A stretch of DNA of 64,000 bases. Origin: Bonia amplexicaulis. Lineage: Eukaryota; Streptophyta; Magnoliopsida; Poales; Poaceae. The translations under genes were made by a program, and so were the position numbers. Shown here piece after piece: positions 34,834 through 46,539 of this stretch (within the stretch, counting starts at the first letter, position 1; the number at the start of each line of letters is the position of its first letter). Where the stretch lies: assembly GCA_036346245.1 (NCBI GenBank), contig CM070758.1, positions 1,984,001 through 2,048,000 on the forward strand. The letters run 5' to 3'. The notes beneath the pieces were generated by a model. That model did no database searches and was not told the origin of the DNA. It saw only the letters and a program-made list of their open reading frames with translations.

Positions 34834-35716
34834 TCATTTGGATATCAGCAATGGGCGCGCGTCCATGGTGATGCTTCGCCGGCGGCAGCAGCAGATGGGG
34901 TAATACTGGCCTGGCTTGCAGTACGTCTGAGGGTTGCTGAACCCCTGCTTCTGGCAGTACTCGACGCACGTCGTCTCGTCGCACGGAACGATCGCGTGGC
35001 AGTAATCGTCGACTATGCAAATGCATAGGGTGGAAACAAATCGGATATGGTCAAATAGTATCAAATACGAATATGAATCTATATTTTTAAAACGAATACG
35101 AATACGAATTCGAATATTCTCAAATACGAATACAAATATTCTCGAATACGAATACGGATATTTTCGAATACGGATTTTCTCGGATACGAATATCGGATAA
35201 AACGGATTCCTAGCGAATTTGCCGATTTTCACCGGTTTTTGACCGGTTACCAGTTTTAAACCACCTAAATTCAAATTTTGAATCACAAAATTTGTACGAA
35301 TTTTTCATAGATTCTAAAAACGGATCGAATACGAATCGAATAGTCTTGAATACGGATACGAATATTCTCAAATACGAATGCGAATACGAATACTCTGAAA
35401 TACGGATCCGAATATTCTCGAATACGAATACGAATATTTTCGAATACGAATTTTTGCTTATCATATTCGTGATTTCTCGGATACGAATATCGGATAAAAC
35501 GAATTATCCGTTACCGTTTTCCACCCCTACAAATGCAGATGCAGTAGATCCAGTTAGCTTAGTACATGCATATGTATGTATGTATGTATGTACACAAAAA
35601 TTAAACCAACTCCAAATATTATTACCTTGTGCACGGCAGGATGGAAAAAGCGTAGCCATGACGACAAGAGCCGCCAGGAACATAACCCTGCAGGTATCCT
35701 TTTTCAGAAGCGCCAT
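34834..35716 (-). CDS. Defensin-like (DEFL) secreted cysteine-rich peptide, two exons, apparently intact
   Basis: Exon 1 (35716-35626) encodes a signal peptide beginning MALLKKDTCRVMFLAAL with core VVMATLFPSC and ends in phase 1 at CAAG/GTAAT. Exon 2 (35012-34834) starts after TTTGCATAG and encodes the mature peptide: DDYCHAIVPCDETTC, then VEYCQKQGFSNPQTYC, ending YYPICCCRRR and a short tail to TGA. The total is 89 residues. The eight cysteines are spaced C-x5-C-x4-C-x3-C-x11-C-x8-CCC, typical of plant DEFL knot peptides, which are secreted and usually act in defence or cell signalling. The intron position and phase match the pseudogene at 28898-29290. The intron holds a hAT-type MITE next to the acceptor. 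A weak TATA (ATATATC) lies near 35862. Exon limits are deduced from sequence only. Confidence 0.72.
35026..35529. mobile_element. hAT-type MITE within the DEFL intron
   Basis: 504 bp with inverted ends (TAGGGTGGAAAC... and ...GTTTTCCACCCCTA), flanked by a perfect 8-bp duplication CAAATGCA (35018-35025, 35530-35537), the hAT hallmark. The interior is an array of CGAATACGAATA-type units in both directions. Its left end lies only 11-12 bases from the splice acceptor. Confidence 0.88.
35568..35592. repeat. (ATGT)n microsatellite
   Basis: A run of TATG/ATGT units in the remaining DEFL intron between the MITE and the donor. Confidence 0.85.
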
Positions 35717-35839
35717 GATCGACAAGTTGGCTAGCCGCTAGTTCTATTGTGTTTCCAACTCTTATGTTTTGGATGTGTATGTGCTCCTTTGGACCTTGGT
35801 ATGTAGATGCAGAAGGCTAGGTGGGGTCTAGCAAACATC

Positions 35840-36080
35840 TTGGGGATCAATTTGCTTTGATATATTGTCCCGGGTTCAGTGAATTAAACTAGAACAAATC
35901 TTGTTTTCAATTGATACTACCTTAAACCATATCGTATCTTTGGGGGTCATTAATTCTTTTGTGTGCATGGATGCCATCAATTGGCTGCTAATTAAAAGCT
36001 TCATGTATTGGGCCGACCTTCTTGCAACTGGGCTTAGATAAAGAGGCCGTAGGCCCATATTTGGGCACCAAGGTGACAAG
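35840..36080 (-). other. Conserved upstream block of the DEFL array
   Basis: CCATCAATTGGCTGCTAATT, then CTTCATGTATTGGGCCGACC, repeats the block seen at 9050-9110, 30120-30187 and 33760-33835. It fixes the repeat unit of the array. A TATA-like ATATATC lies at about 35862. Telomere-distal DNA (36080-36880) has no recognised gene. Confidence 0.5.
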
Positions 36081-37840
36081 GCCGCACACTATTACGTACA
36101 ATCTTTTTCAAATATATACATCCGGAGTAGAAAAAGGATCACTAACAGAATGTTTCATATTCAAAACTTGAAACTTGTTTTTTTGAAACTTCATGAAACC
36201 TCAAGTTTCGAATGTGAACTCATTGAAACACCAACATTCGGATTCAAAACCCGAAAGTCATCTTTTAAACTCATTGAAATTTGTTGAAAACACATTGAAA
36301 CTGTATGAAACTAGTTTTAAACTCTTTTTAAAATATGCAAAACTTGCTCTAAAACTGTGAAGCTTATATTGGTGTGTTCATATTGGTTTCTGTTTCTGAA
36401 AGCAGAAGTGACTTATTGAAGCCAACATGAATATACCATTAATCTTTGATCTGCACAGTACCAAATGACCGGTATTTCGGTCTCTTCACTTAGCATGAGT
36501 CAACTAAATTTATAGAAAAGCTAGTCAGCATCCACATCGTATGCTATTTGACCTATTGAAACTTGGAGGACCAAACCAAAGCGAGTCGAGGGGAAGTTGG
36601 GAGACCAAATTGCTGATTAATCCTAGGAGAAAGGTAAAAAGTAGTACAACTTCGCTGCAGCTGATGCTGCTCTTTGCTAGTGTAGCAGTGAATAGGTATA
36701 AGTCTCTTCACTTAGTGACTTCAAGGTATAGTTCATTTATCTGCTGCAAGAAGAGGAATCTTGTCATTCTATGTATAAGTTTAACCCGTATGGGACTTAC
36801 ACTAAAAGACTGGTATATTAACAGTACTTCAGCACAATATCTTTGACATCTGTTTACTTTTTACTTTGGAATTGGTAGGAGATTGTTAGAAATTAGCCCA
36901 TATAAGGAAGGCTCATTTCCTTAATTCCAAAGCATACATGATTTAGTACCATATTGCTAAGGTAAGGTGATAGAAACCAATTTATATGGTGAAGCCTTCA
37001 CCACTCCTTGAATATGGATAGAGATGGTATGAAGAGGGTTCTAGCTAATCACACACGCATGCACGCACACACGCGCGCATATTTGCGTATTTTTGCATAA
37101 AAATTGTGACTTGCGACCCGTGATTGTGCCGTGACGTGGCACACCACTTAGCAGACCAATTCCTTCTTTATTTTTGCTGAATCCTGTCTCTGTTTGAATG
37201 AGATTCAAATATTTGAATTTGATGCTTTATTGGGGTGTTGATGACAGGCAGTTACCAATGGGTAAATGACTGTTTAAATACGTCAGTTATCAAATGGTAA
37301 ATAGTTGTTTTAATCATGTCAGTTATCAGTCTGTCTATTTCTCTATCTGGGACGCCCAGAGTATGTGTGAGAATCTCACAGCCTCCATTTTCTTCTTCTC
37401 TGCGATCTTGTGCTTTTGTACTATGCTGTCTGAATTTCGCTAACCTTTCTTCCTAGCGTGCACCTGAAAGGAGGAAGAGCGGTTATCTCTGAGCCATTGC
37501 CGCAGAGAGTACCTGCACGGGGCGGCAATAAGGTTTCTGGGCAGCGCACCAGCGCACATCTATACGACCGCTCATTTCACTGTGTCATCTACGTTCTGCA
37601 CTGCATCAAACCTACGCTGCTTCCTACTCTTCATCAAACCTAATTATAAGTCGTTCACGCGTTTGTTCGACTTTGATACTATAATTTACTTGTGTATATT
37701 CTGAAGTATGATGAGTAGCCTGCTGTTAGTTGCAAGTATTGCATCACTAGTTTATTGTATTTGTCTTCTAATAAAACTTAAAATTAAAATATTGCTCATA
37801 TTTTTAACATTAGGAACTGTGTCCATATCTCAAATGGCTT
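36081..37840. other. Low-coding stretch, possible degraded repeat
   Basis: 36160-36340 is full of TGAAAC/GAAACT words but has no clear unit. TGTTAGAAATTAGCCC at 36884 resembles an LTR start, with no matching end or duplication found. The small open frames near 36541-36846 and 37458-37643 show no family motif. I see no supportable gene. Confidence 0.35.
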
Positions 37841-37841
37841 T

Positions 37842-38000
37842 TTTTTTGACCGAGGGGGTGTAAATCAAAGAAGCTGATATTACTTCTTGCATTGAAAAGA
37901 ACATGAGTTGTGATTTTGCGTGCCTGTGCCGTCACTTCAAATTCATTGAGTGGAGTTGGGTCACGAAGTCGAATTTTCACATGCATCATTGGGTAGTATA
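37842..38000. repeat. Duplicated segment, copy 1 (pair with 38712-38840)
   Basis: Shares AAATCAAAGAAG(C/T)TGATATTACTTCTTGCATTG and the following CATGAGTTGT(G/A)ATTTTGC...GTGCCGTCACTT with the block at 38730-38840. Both copies start at a Stowaway-like end (TTTTTTGACYGAGGG). Confidence 0.75.
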
Positions 38001-38084
38001 AGAAGGCACGCTGTAACTATCATAGTGTCAGCACTGAATGAAATCACTTCCTATTTACAGTGTATACATATGTCTATCTTGCTC

Positions 38085-38322
38085 GGTTGGGCTAAAAAGT
38101 TATGGTTTATAGCTAAAATTATATTATAGCGGTTGAAATTTCACTGTAGCTGAAGTTATCTTATTTGGTGTAATTAAATTTAAAAAATTTAAAAATAAAA
38201 AAAATATGCTAGCTCATCACGGACAACGCAAACGAATACGAAAAAAAAGAACCGATAAAAAAGTTCAAAAAAAATAAAAATTTAGAAAAAAAAATGAAAT
38301 TTATGAATAGAGAAAAATAACA
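38085..38322. mobile_element. MITE of the shared family, copy 2
   Basis: Contains GTAATTAAATTTAAAAAATT and CATCACGGACAACGCAAACG, the signature shared with 62988-63282 and 63550-63650 and, less closely, 8191-8648. The ends are degraded. Confidence 0.6.
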
Positions 38323-38477
38323 GTTCGGTGCATTGCGCCCAGCGTGTTACACCCGGCCAGGCCAGCAAGCGGATCTTCTGTTAGCTACTTAGCTGTCTAG
38401 GCTCGGCTGCCCTCGCTCCTCAGCATGCTTTAAATGTTCGACAATGAAGCAAGGTACTTATCATGTTCAAAGAAATA

Positions 38478-38727
38478 CCCCCTGCAGTCACAAAAAAGAA
38501 AGTCACCTGTGATGTGTACAGTCAAATATAGTAAACTTTGGTTATGAATAACTATTTACTTATTTAAATTGGATACATAAAAATAGTACATATAGATTTG
38601 TCTCAAAAAATATTTTTATAATATTATAATTTTATTGAACTTTATTAATATATTATAATAATAATTAGTTAACGTTGTATTTTAGGGACTATGGATATCT
38701 AAAACGACTTTCTTTTTTGACTGAGGG
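38478..38727. mobile_element. Stowaway-like MITE, copy 3 (divergent)
   Basis: TA-flanked, with inverted ends CCCCCTGCAGTCACAAAAAA and TTTTTTGACTGAGGG. The interior is AT-rich. A duplicated flank follows (38730-38840). Confidence 0.6.
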
Positions 38728-39104
38728 TAGTAAATCAAAGAAGTTGATATTACTTCTTGCATTGAAAAGAACATGAGTTGTAATTTTGCCTGCGCGTGCC
38801 GTCACTTTAAATTCTTTGAGATGGGAGTTGGGTTATGAAGGTAGACATTGACTTCGAGTATTGGATTCCATTTATGGAGCCGTCTAGTTAGTGGGCAAAC
38901 ACAAAATATCTATACAGATTACGGAAAAGCAATGGAAGGAACAAGTCAAAAGTCTGCCTTTGCAGTAAGTATGCGCACAAATTAATTTGTGTGTGTGTAT
39001 GCATGTCTCCGTCTCTTTCTTCAGTTGAGGCCTTCGAGCAAGTTATCTGGCAAAACACTGAATTAATGCTTGTTCCAGTTAAATACCAACCATATTTGTC
39101 TGAT

Positions 39105-39190
39105 AATTTTCCATTGGGAAAAGCATCACGGAAGAGCAATGCGTTTAGCTACGTACGGAATCATGCTTCTCGAAGTCTTCAACATGTGAC
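39105..39190 (+). pseudogene. Fragment of LRR receptor kinase exon 2
   Basis: GGGAAAAGCATCACGGAAGA and the following GCAAT...GCTTCTCGAAGTCTTCA correspond to exon 2 of the receptor kinase at 61890-61945 (GKASRKSDVFSFGIMLLEVF). A short insertion after AGCTACG shifts the frame. Only the subdomain IX region is left. It indicates that another copy of the kinase gene once lay here. Confidence 0.75.
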
Positions 39191-39247
39191 GCCACCATCT
39201 TTGCGTTCATGTATGTATTCGTGAATTATATTCACCTGGGAAATGTT

Positions 39248-39362
39248 GGCACAAAAATATGGATGTACGTACTCTATAGTTTCGTCTACAGGACCAGAAG
39301 CAGTAAAAGATGTATGCTAGCTTTGTTCGGACAGCAAGTATTCGGCCCAATCCGGTGATCTC
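39248..39362. repeat. Segment shared with 57592-57684
   Basis: TACGTACTCTATAGTTTCGT plus CTACAGGACCAGAAG...AAAGATGTATGCTAGCTTTG occurs at both sites. Here it follows the kinase fragment; there it lies between the CACTA end and the intact kinase gene. This supports local duplication of the kinase locus. Confidence 0.8.
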
Positions 39363-39405
39363 TCCGGCCAACTCGCTCCGTGGACACAACCTGCAGGCTT
39401 GAGAG

Positions 39406-39428
39406 CCTCTCTCTCTCTCTCTCTCTGA
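39406..39428. repeat. (CT)n microsatellite
   Basis: Uninterrupted CT/TC run. Confidence 0.9.
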
Positions 39429-39429
39429 C

Positions 39430-41650
39430 GTACGCTCCTGTCCTGAATGTTGTTTACAGTTACACTTGAGTTGGATCAGCTAGCGTTTCAAAAAAAAAAA
39501 TCTGAAATTGAGAGTAAGCTTCTTGAGATAGAGAGGACGGTGAAAGAGTTTAATATTTTCATCATCTGAGAGGCACTTGCTCAGAGATTCGACGTTCTGA
39601 TCCTTAGCAAACCAGTATTGGTGTGGAAGCTTGCAGGACGGGTACGGCAACGGAAGAGGAGAGAGTGGTGCCATCAAAATTTTTCGTAGTATTTGCTAGC
39701 TTTTTATTCTAATAGTTATGAAAAGCTATAATGATCAAGAATAAAATATTCTAAAAATCGCAGTGCTACAGTATTTTAGCCCATGAGCAGTATATCCAAT
39801 GCTATTTCAAAAATAAAAATCTATGAAATTTTTTATCCGTAAATCCAAAATACTTAAAAATTGAACAAAGAACAGATTATGACCTTAGAAACCTATCCAA
39901 AATACTTAAAAATACTTAATTTGGTATTCACCTTCTCTAGGATGTGAAAAACATATACTAATTAACAATCAAGAAAATCGTTACCAAAATTCTAATATTT
40001 TTTCGTTTAAAGGAAGGTTGCACAAAAAAGGTCAAAAACAAAAATGGTGAATATCACTTGCTTGTGAGTAAATTATGGCCAAGATAGTTTTAGATGTATT
40101 CCTACATAATCACAGCAAGTTAGAACACCAAAAAAATTGAGGTAGAAATAGTTAGATCAAAAAATCACTTGGAGAGGTCAAAAAGAGCAAAAACTAGGTT
40201 TCTTCATGAATTTGCCATGTAAGTACCTATATTGGTGGAGATTAATTTTCAGATATTATCTTTATCTCTTACATATCTTTGGCACAACAAGATCAAGAAA
40301 AGAAGAGATGAGGAAAAACCAACCAAATCAAGAATAAATAAATCAACATAAGAGAGATTCATGGAGATGAACAAAGATTGATATATTGATACTTGAGAAT
40401 GAAGATTTTACAGCTATTTCACCTGGAGAATAAGAGAGCATAACACAACACCCAACTTCTCTCAAACCTTAACACTAGAACTCATAAACACTTAGCCTCA
40501 AGAGAGGGTGGTTGGATAGTTAACCTCAAGTTTCTATCCCAACTCATTAAATAGATGGGCTAACTAGCCCATCAAACCCCTGGTGAATACTATCCACTTA
40601 GCACAATAGGGGAAAATCCGATAACCCTCCACATAAGTTTTAATTCGCACACTACTCTTACACATGCTTTTCTAAGTGCATAAGCCCGAACCCACTAAAT
40701 CCTTAGCATTGATCCATCTTGATCTTCTCTACTTCTCCCTGACCTAAACCGCTCTTTCAGTGCCACGGTTTTGCTTCAAGAAAGTTTTCATTATTTTCGT
40801 CAAACTACCAAAATACCCTTTCTTGACCCGTTCATTTCCTTCAATTGCAAGCAATCTTCATGCTTGCTACATGTAAATGCACCACTGGCTTACCACGCAT
40901 TGGCAAGTCTCTTCCATTCTGGTTCCACCAGATCACACCTCACTTGGACCAACCAAGCCACATGCTGTAACCTACCGTTCAAATTTCCCTTCAATATTTT
41001 TTGCCTCTTTTGTGTCATGCTTGAGCTCAGCCATCTCACACAACATCATTTATCGATCTGGGCCTTGGCTCCTCTATGAGCGTAACTTTGATTCTTGTCA
41101 TTGATTATGGTTGACTACAAGCGACTCTGCACATCCAAAGACAAAAAATCATTTCGAGCACGAGTTCTTCACAATTTGACCTACAGTAGTAATAACATAT
41201 CTCTTGTGACATATAACCACTGATCTAGGTAACCAAATCATCCTATGACTCAAAATTTTTAAATTCATCCATTTCTGCGAGCTATCTAGAAAAATAAATT
41301 TTCACTCCTCCAAAATAACAATAGTTACAAAACCATATACCTTCGCATGGTCCTTTAAAGCTCAACTAGCTTCGGAACCTGATTACCCCAGTTATCGGCC
41401 TCCCAAACAAAGACAGTTGGACGATATCAGAGGGGTTACAATTTGTAAACTTTGAAGATCGTTAGCAGTATACATCAATGATTAAACAAGCAAGACCTTG
41501 ATAAGCTTGAGGTTGTAGCTAGTCGTAAAATAAAATGACTAATAATTCAGATAGCAACTCTACATTGGGCAGGACTATTGCGAACCTTAACTCGAATTAT
41601 GAAAAAGGCTGACGTGTTTTTGGTTAAAAGTGACTTAACTAACAAATAGT
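39430..41650. other. Low-coding DNA, no gene recognised
   Basis: About 2.2 kb of AT-rich sequence. The open frames (for example 40771-41079 plus) lack any family motif. Parts around 40260-40800 read like an old LTR (many terminator- and promoter-like AT runs), but no boundary or duplication was found. Confidence 0.3.
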
Positions 41651-41780
41651 CACTACTACAGAATAGGTCATCACAGACGGTTCAAAAACGTCATCACAGA
41701 CGGTTTTGTGAACCGTCTGAATTTATGGGTCAGTGTTAATACGAGGTCATCACAGACGGTTTTTCAACCGTCTGTGGTGC

Positions 41781-43567
41781 TGAGAGACCATGTGAGGGTC
41801 ATCCCATTGTGAGTGATGAGTAATTGACATCGTTTCTCAAAAGTCGAGTTTGAGTCGGTTTGTTCGGACCCAGACGTTGCATGGTGCAACGGGCTCGGTC
41901 GGACTTTGGTCAAACTTAGTCGTATGGGTTAGGATGTATATTCTGATATTGCGACAGGTTTGATTTTGTTTATGCTATTTACGCGTTCATGTATCGAGCG
42001 GTGCTATGTGACGTGTTTTCTTGTCTGTGTGTCTGCAGGACAGCGAGGCGGAGTCGTGGCGAGACACGTGGACCGGACTAGGCGCAGGTGGCGCTGAGGT
42101 CAGAACGGTCATGAGGTGTCGAAGACGACGTGGACTCGACGTGTTGCGGAGCGTGCGAGGCAAGGAGCGCGGAAGCTTCCCGGAAGGTGCAGGAGGGGGC
42201 AACGGGAATTTCGCAAGGCCGCACAAGCGGAGACGGCTCCGTTAGGGTTTAGCCGGCGTAACGGGTTGGAGACCCGTTAGCCAAGGGCTATAAATAGAGG
42301 TGAGGGGCTGCATACCCCTTAGGACACTTGAGAGTGAGTTAGGGTTTTGAGAGCTCATTCATCCCTTTGTGTGGGTTGTGTTCCTCCCAAGAAGCATGTG
42401 AGGCTCTTGGTGTTTTGAGGATTGAGAGAGAGAGAGGATGGATTGAAAATCTTGTAATCTTTCTTGTTCTAATGTCCATGCGTATCGGGACTCCTTTTGG
42501 TTGGAATGAAATTGAAGTTATTATAGTCTTCGATACTTGAATTGATTTGGGTTCATGCTCTTTCCTTGAGTTCATCTTTTCTTTTCTTTTGATTTTGGCT
42601 AAAGAAAATGGCAGTAGCTCACAAGGATCTTTGATTTCACCATCTCACTTTATCGCTAGTTCTCAAGTTCTATCTTTGTTGGTGTTGTTTATTTCTTCGC
42701 TTTCTCCTTCTTGGCGAATCATTTTCCTCTCTCGATTCACTCGTGAGTGAGTTATTGCCGATGGTATTCACCGCAACATTTCGCTCATTTCTTGGCGCTA
42801 TTTTGGCGTGCGACTTGCTGCAGACATCAAGTTGTTTGGTCGGCTAAATCCTGGTTCCTACTCTCTGCATGCATGGTTCGGTTTTCAGTCATTCCGGCCT
42901 GTGCAGTCCATTTCTTTTCTTCAGTCGATCAGTGTTTGCCGTATTTGATTATCAGCAGTTGGCCTATTTTTCATTTCTCTGTTTCAGTTGAGCAAGAACT
43001 CTTGTGTCGGCAGTAGTTGCTCCTTTTGGTGGGACACACCTTTTCGCCTTAAGGTCGTGTTAAGTTCTTGGCTCTCGCTTGCAACTGCTTTCTCCTTTTC
43101 TTGTTTTGTCTCGCTTGGGTTAACTCAGGTTAACCGAAAGCAAAACCTGAAATTGCGACCATCTGATCTTTTCCCTTTCAGTTTTTACTTTCTTTTCACT
43201 TTATTTTTCTTTCCTTCTTTCATTCCTTGTTGTGATCTCTTTTTAATTTCTTGCCGCTCCTTAGTCTGCTTTGAGTCTTCTGCCGCTAGCAATGATCAGT
43301 AGTTTGTGCTTCTTTCTTTTCTTTTCCCGATCTTTGACGATTTTGCATGCGATCAAATGGCAATATTTTCACTGAAATTTTATTGACTACTCTCGATTTA
43401 TGCTGAATTTTTCAAAGGTCGCATGCTACAAATTTCAGCAGGATTAATTTTAATTTTCGTGAGGTGCTTTGTTTTGCATCTTTTTGAAAAACAGTGTACG
43501 AATTCTCGGGGGCGATTTTAAAAGAGAGCGACATTCACCCCCCCTCTGTCGCCATTTCGGTCCAACA
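41781..43567 (+). repeat. Copia element 2, 5' LTR
   Basis: 1,787 bp. It matches 51325-53121, but in patches (about 42700-42800, 43020-43070, 43150, 43330-43430) CAG/CTG/CCG of the partner appear as CG or with the base order changed. A TATAAATAG box at about 42291 (GGGCTATAAATAGAGG) is likely the element promoter. Confidence 0.9.
42289..42300 (+). promoter_or_regulatory. Copia element 2 LTR TATA box
   Basis: GGGCTATAAATAGAGGTGAG is a textbook TATA context, kept in both LTRs (42291 and 51833) and in inverse form in copia 1 LTRs (TATTTATAGCCC near 11806 and 21408). Confidence 0.75.
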
Positions 43568-43584
43568 ATTGGTATCAGAGCCGG
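43568..43584 (+). promoter_or_regulatory. Copia element 2 primer-binding site
   Basis: ATTGGTATCAGAGCCGG directly follows the 5' LTR, complementary to initiator tRNA-Met. Confidence 0.88.
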
Positions 43585-43624
43585 TTAGCTCTTCTTGATA
43601 GATCTTTAACCGGTCTCAAGAGCC

Positions 43625-46100
43625 ATGGCGACGGACAAGTACTCGACCAAGCCCCCGATCTTTGATGGGATGGATTTTCCATTCTGGAAGAGCCGAATGG
43701 AGACCTACATCCGTGCTCGTGGCTACGCCATTTGGCGAAAGGTCAAGGTCCAGCTCGTTGTTCCGTACCGATGAGAACATCAATGCCGGAATATGGTCGA
43801 TGTTGAGGCTAACGCAAGAGCGAGGAACATCATTGTTCGTGGTTTGAGTAGAAGCGAGTTTGATCGCATCTCTCACCGACGTCGGCCTTCGATATTTGGG
43901 TGACCTCAATGCTTACCATGAGGGCACCACCCAAATAAAGACGGTGCGACAAGACCGCTCAAGCGACTACAAGAAATTTGAGATGCTTGTCGGTGAGTCC
44001 CTAGACGAGTGCTTTTCTCGCTTTCATAAGATTCTCGAGCAACCTCCGAGCCGTCGGTCTCACATACTCCGACTCGGATAACGCCGATGATTCTTTCCGC
44101 ACTCGATCTTAGGGTTTGGGAAATGAAGGTGACCACCATCAAGGACACCACGGACCTCTCGACCCCGACTCTTGATGCGCTTTACTCGCCTCAAGACTCA
44201 CGAGATTGACATAGTCTCTCGTCGGTCGAAGTCTCAGTCGATGGCTTTAGTCACTGATCCCACTGCTGCTTCTGGTTTTTCTGCTGATTCTCTTTGCGGG
44301 TTCTCCCTATCTGCTCTCTGTGATGTAACTGATGATCAGTTAGAGCAGCTAGAGGATGAACAGCTAGCCCTCCTAGCTCGGAAGTTCTCCCATGCTTACA
44401 AGAGGAGGAGGGATGGAAAGAGAAGAGGACCATTGATTTGCTTTGAGTGTGGTGGCCCCAACCACATTAGAGCAAACTGTCCCAAGTTGGGGAAAGGCAA
44501 AGTCGACTACGGCGGTTCCGGCAAGAACGACTACTCCGACAAGAACCGCAACAAGAAGGCCCCAACTCCGACGCAAGGCAAGAAGCCGCTCGCGACTTTG
44601 GGAAGGCTAAGAAGCTCTTCCACCGCGTCCCGCCGCCTTGACGACCTCGACCTCGACGAGGTGGAGGGATGGAGCGACGACGACGGGACGGGTGATCAAG
44701 AACCCAAGAGCGGCGACGACTTCTCCGGCATGTGCTTCATGGCCCTCGAGGGCGAGATCAGCGACAGCGATCTCTATTCCGACTCCGACGAGGTATGTCC
44801 CTCCTATGACCAACTGAATGCAGCTTTTCTTAAGCTAGGAGGTTTTCATGCTAGATCTAGAGCTAGATGTAGCGAGTTGGAGAAGGAAGTAGATCGTTTG
44901 TCACGGAAGCTTTCTTTACTTATATCTGCTCCCTCCCGTGACGATTGTGATACATGCACTACTTTGCTGGGAGATCTGGAGAAGTTAAGGACTTCTCATG
45001 ATAGTGTGACCTCTGAGCTTGATTTGCTTAAGGTGGAGAATATTAGTCTTCTTGCTGAGATTGAGATGAGTAGGGTGGTTCCTGTTTCCTCTACTACACT
45101 TGAGACTATTTCTTGCACCTCATGTGAGGATAAGGATAATGCTTTTAGAGGTCTTTACACTATGCTTCTCGATCTGCCCGAGACTTGTGAAAGTTGTAAT
45201 AACTTAAAGATGAATCTGAAACGGGCAGATCATAAAATTGCTGAATTACAAGCTTTTCTACTTGAGCCTATTGCTTCATGTGTGAATTGTCCTAAATCGA
45301 TCACGAGCTTGAATCTGTTTCCAAACAGTTTCAAGAAATGATTGATCATGATAAGAAGTTGGCTCAGTTTGCTTCTAAGGACCCTGTTAGCTCACCATGC
45401 ATTAGTTGTAACAAACTAAAATCTAACTTGATTGCATTGGATGAGAAATGTGTGAAGCTAACTAAGGACCTACTAGAGAAGCCACCTTGTGCTTGTAATG
45501 TGGTTGTGGAGAAGGGGGAGAAGCCCCTGTAAGGTAGAGACGCCTAGCGATGCGAACCAACCTGCTAGCGAGGGGCGTCCCTTCTACGCCTACCGTGTGC
45601 GTGCACAAGCCGCCTTCCTCTCGCTGCTGGCTGTTCTCCTCGCTCCCTTACCTTCTGCTGTTTCTCCTCCTCCTTGCTCTTCTTGCACCTCTCTCTTTCG
45701 GGAGTGTCAGTACCTTATGAACACTCTCGAGAAATTTGTAGGAGGCAAGAAGGATCTCAATCTTATTCTAGACCAATCAAAGATTTGCAAGTTCAAACAG
45801 GTCTAGGATATGATTTCCGTGAGGATGTGAGGAAACATCCACCTGCCGTGCTCAGACCAATAGCCGCAGGTGTGATCGAGGTCAAGCCCAAGAACAAGAA
45901 AGTTCAATTTAGATCGGGGGCTTTGTCCAAGGGATTTCGACGACAAGGTGATTTCACCGCAGCTTGACCTCTCGTATGGCCATCTCATGCTACTTCACCC
46001 CTCGTATGCGGTATCATTGCACCTTCTGTCAGAAGGATGGGCATTTGTTTGACCATTGCTTCAAGCGCGCCAAGATCGCGTGAAGACACCGTGCTGAGTC
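43625..46100 (+). pseudogene. Extended Gag of copia element 2
   Basis: The ATG at 43625 opens the same N-terminus as copia 1 (MATDKYSTKPPIFDGMDFP). A frameshift follows near 43750. The frame then shows NAYHEGTTQIKTVRQD, the first CCHC knuckle CFECGGPNHIRANC (44445-44486), the acidic GDDFSGMCFMALEGE segment and the coiled coil with CDTC, CTSC, CESC, CVNC, CISC and CSSC. The second CCHC knuckle CTFCQKDGHLFDHC is legible near 46020-46062. A conserved order of cysteines in two independent copies suggests past selection on them. Breaks occur near 44170, 45300, 45530 and 45805. Confidence 0.78.
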
Positions 46101-46539
46101 TCTTAGGCGTATTCGTGGTCAGCCCTGCACCTTGAGTGCACCTAAGACCAACACGAGGTCTAGGTTTGCTATCACAGGTAGCTTTGGGCGCACCGAGGAC
46201 TTGGTTTTTCCGAGTCTTCGTTTTTCGTCCTCGTGCTCCCTCCGGTCGTGACTTCCGCCGTCCCGAGGGTAGATCTCGCTTTCCCATCGAGATGCCTACC
46301 CGCGGCGTGATCGGCGTCTTCGCCGGTGCTCGACTCGCTCTCGTAGCGGTCGGACCCGAAGAAGCCTTCAGTCGCACATAGACCTTCCGCTTCTTTGAGC
46401 GACGGAGAGCGAGGGTAGTTAGAGGTCGATCGTCTGTGACTACTTCTTCGCTCGACGTGTGACTCAAGATTGGGTGCCAAAATCTATGTTGATTTATCCC
46501 AAGATCGAGACTTTGCTCTCTTGTTGACTCGTGTTCGCG

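Noticed and set aside
36541..36846. 101-codon plus-strand open frame
   Set aside because: No family motif, no promoter or splice context, and low-complexity surroundings; length is within chance for this base composition.
36884..37650. Possible LTR starting TGTTAGAAATTAGCCC
   Set aside because: No matching CA end, partner LTR, PPT/PBS or target duplication could be found.
42339..42575. Identical 78-codon minus frames at 42339 and 51883
   Set aside because: They lie inside the two LTR copies of copia 2 and are identical only because the LTRs are; no coding evidence.
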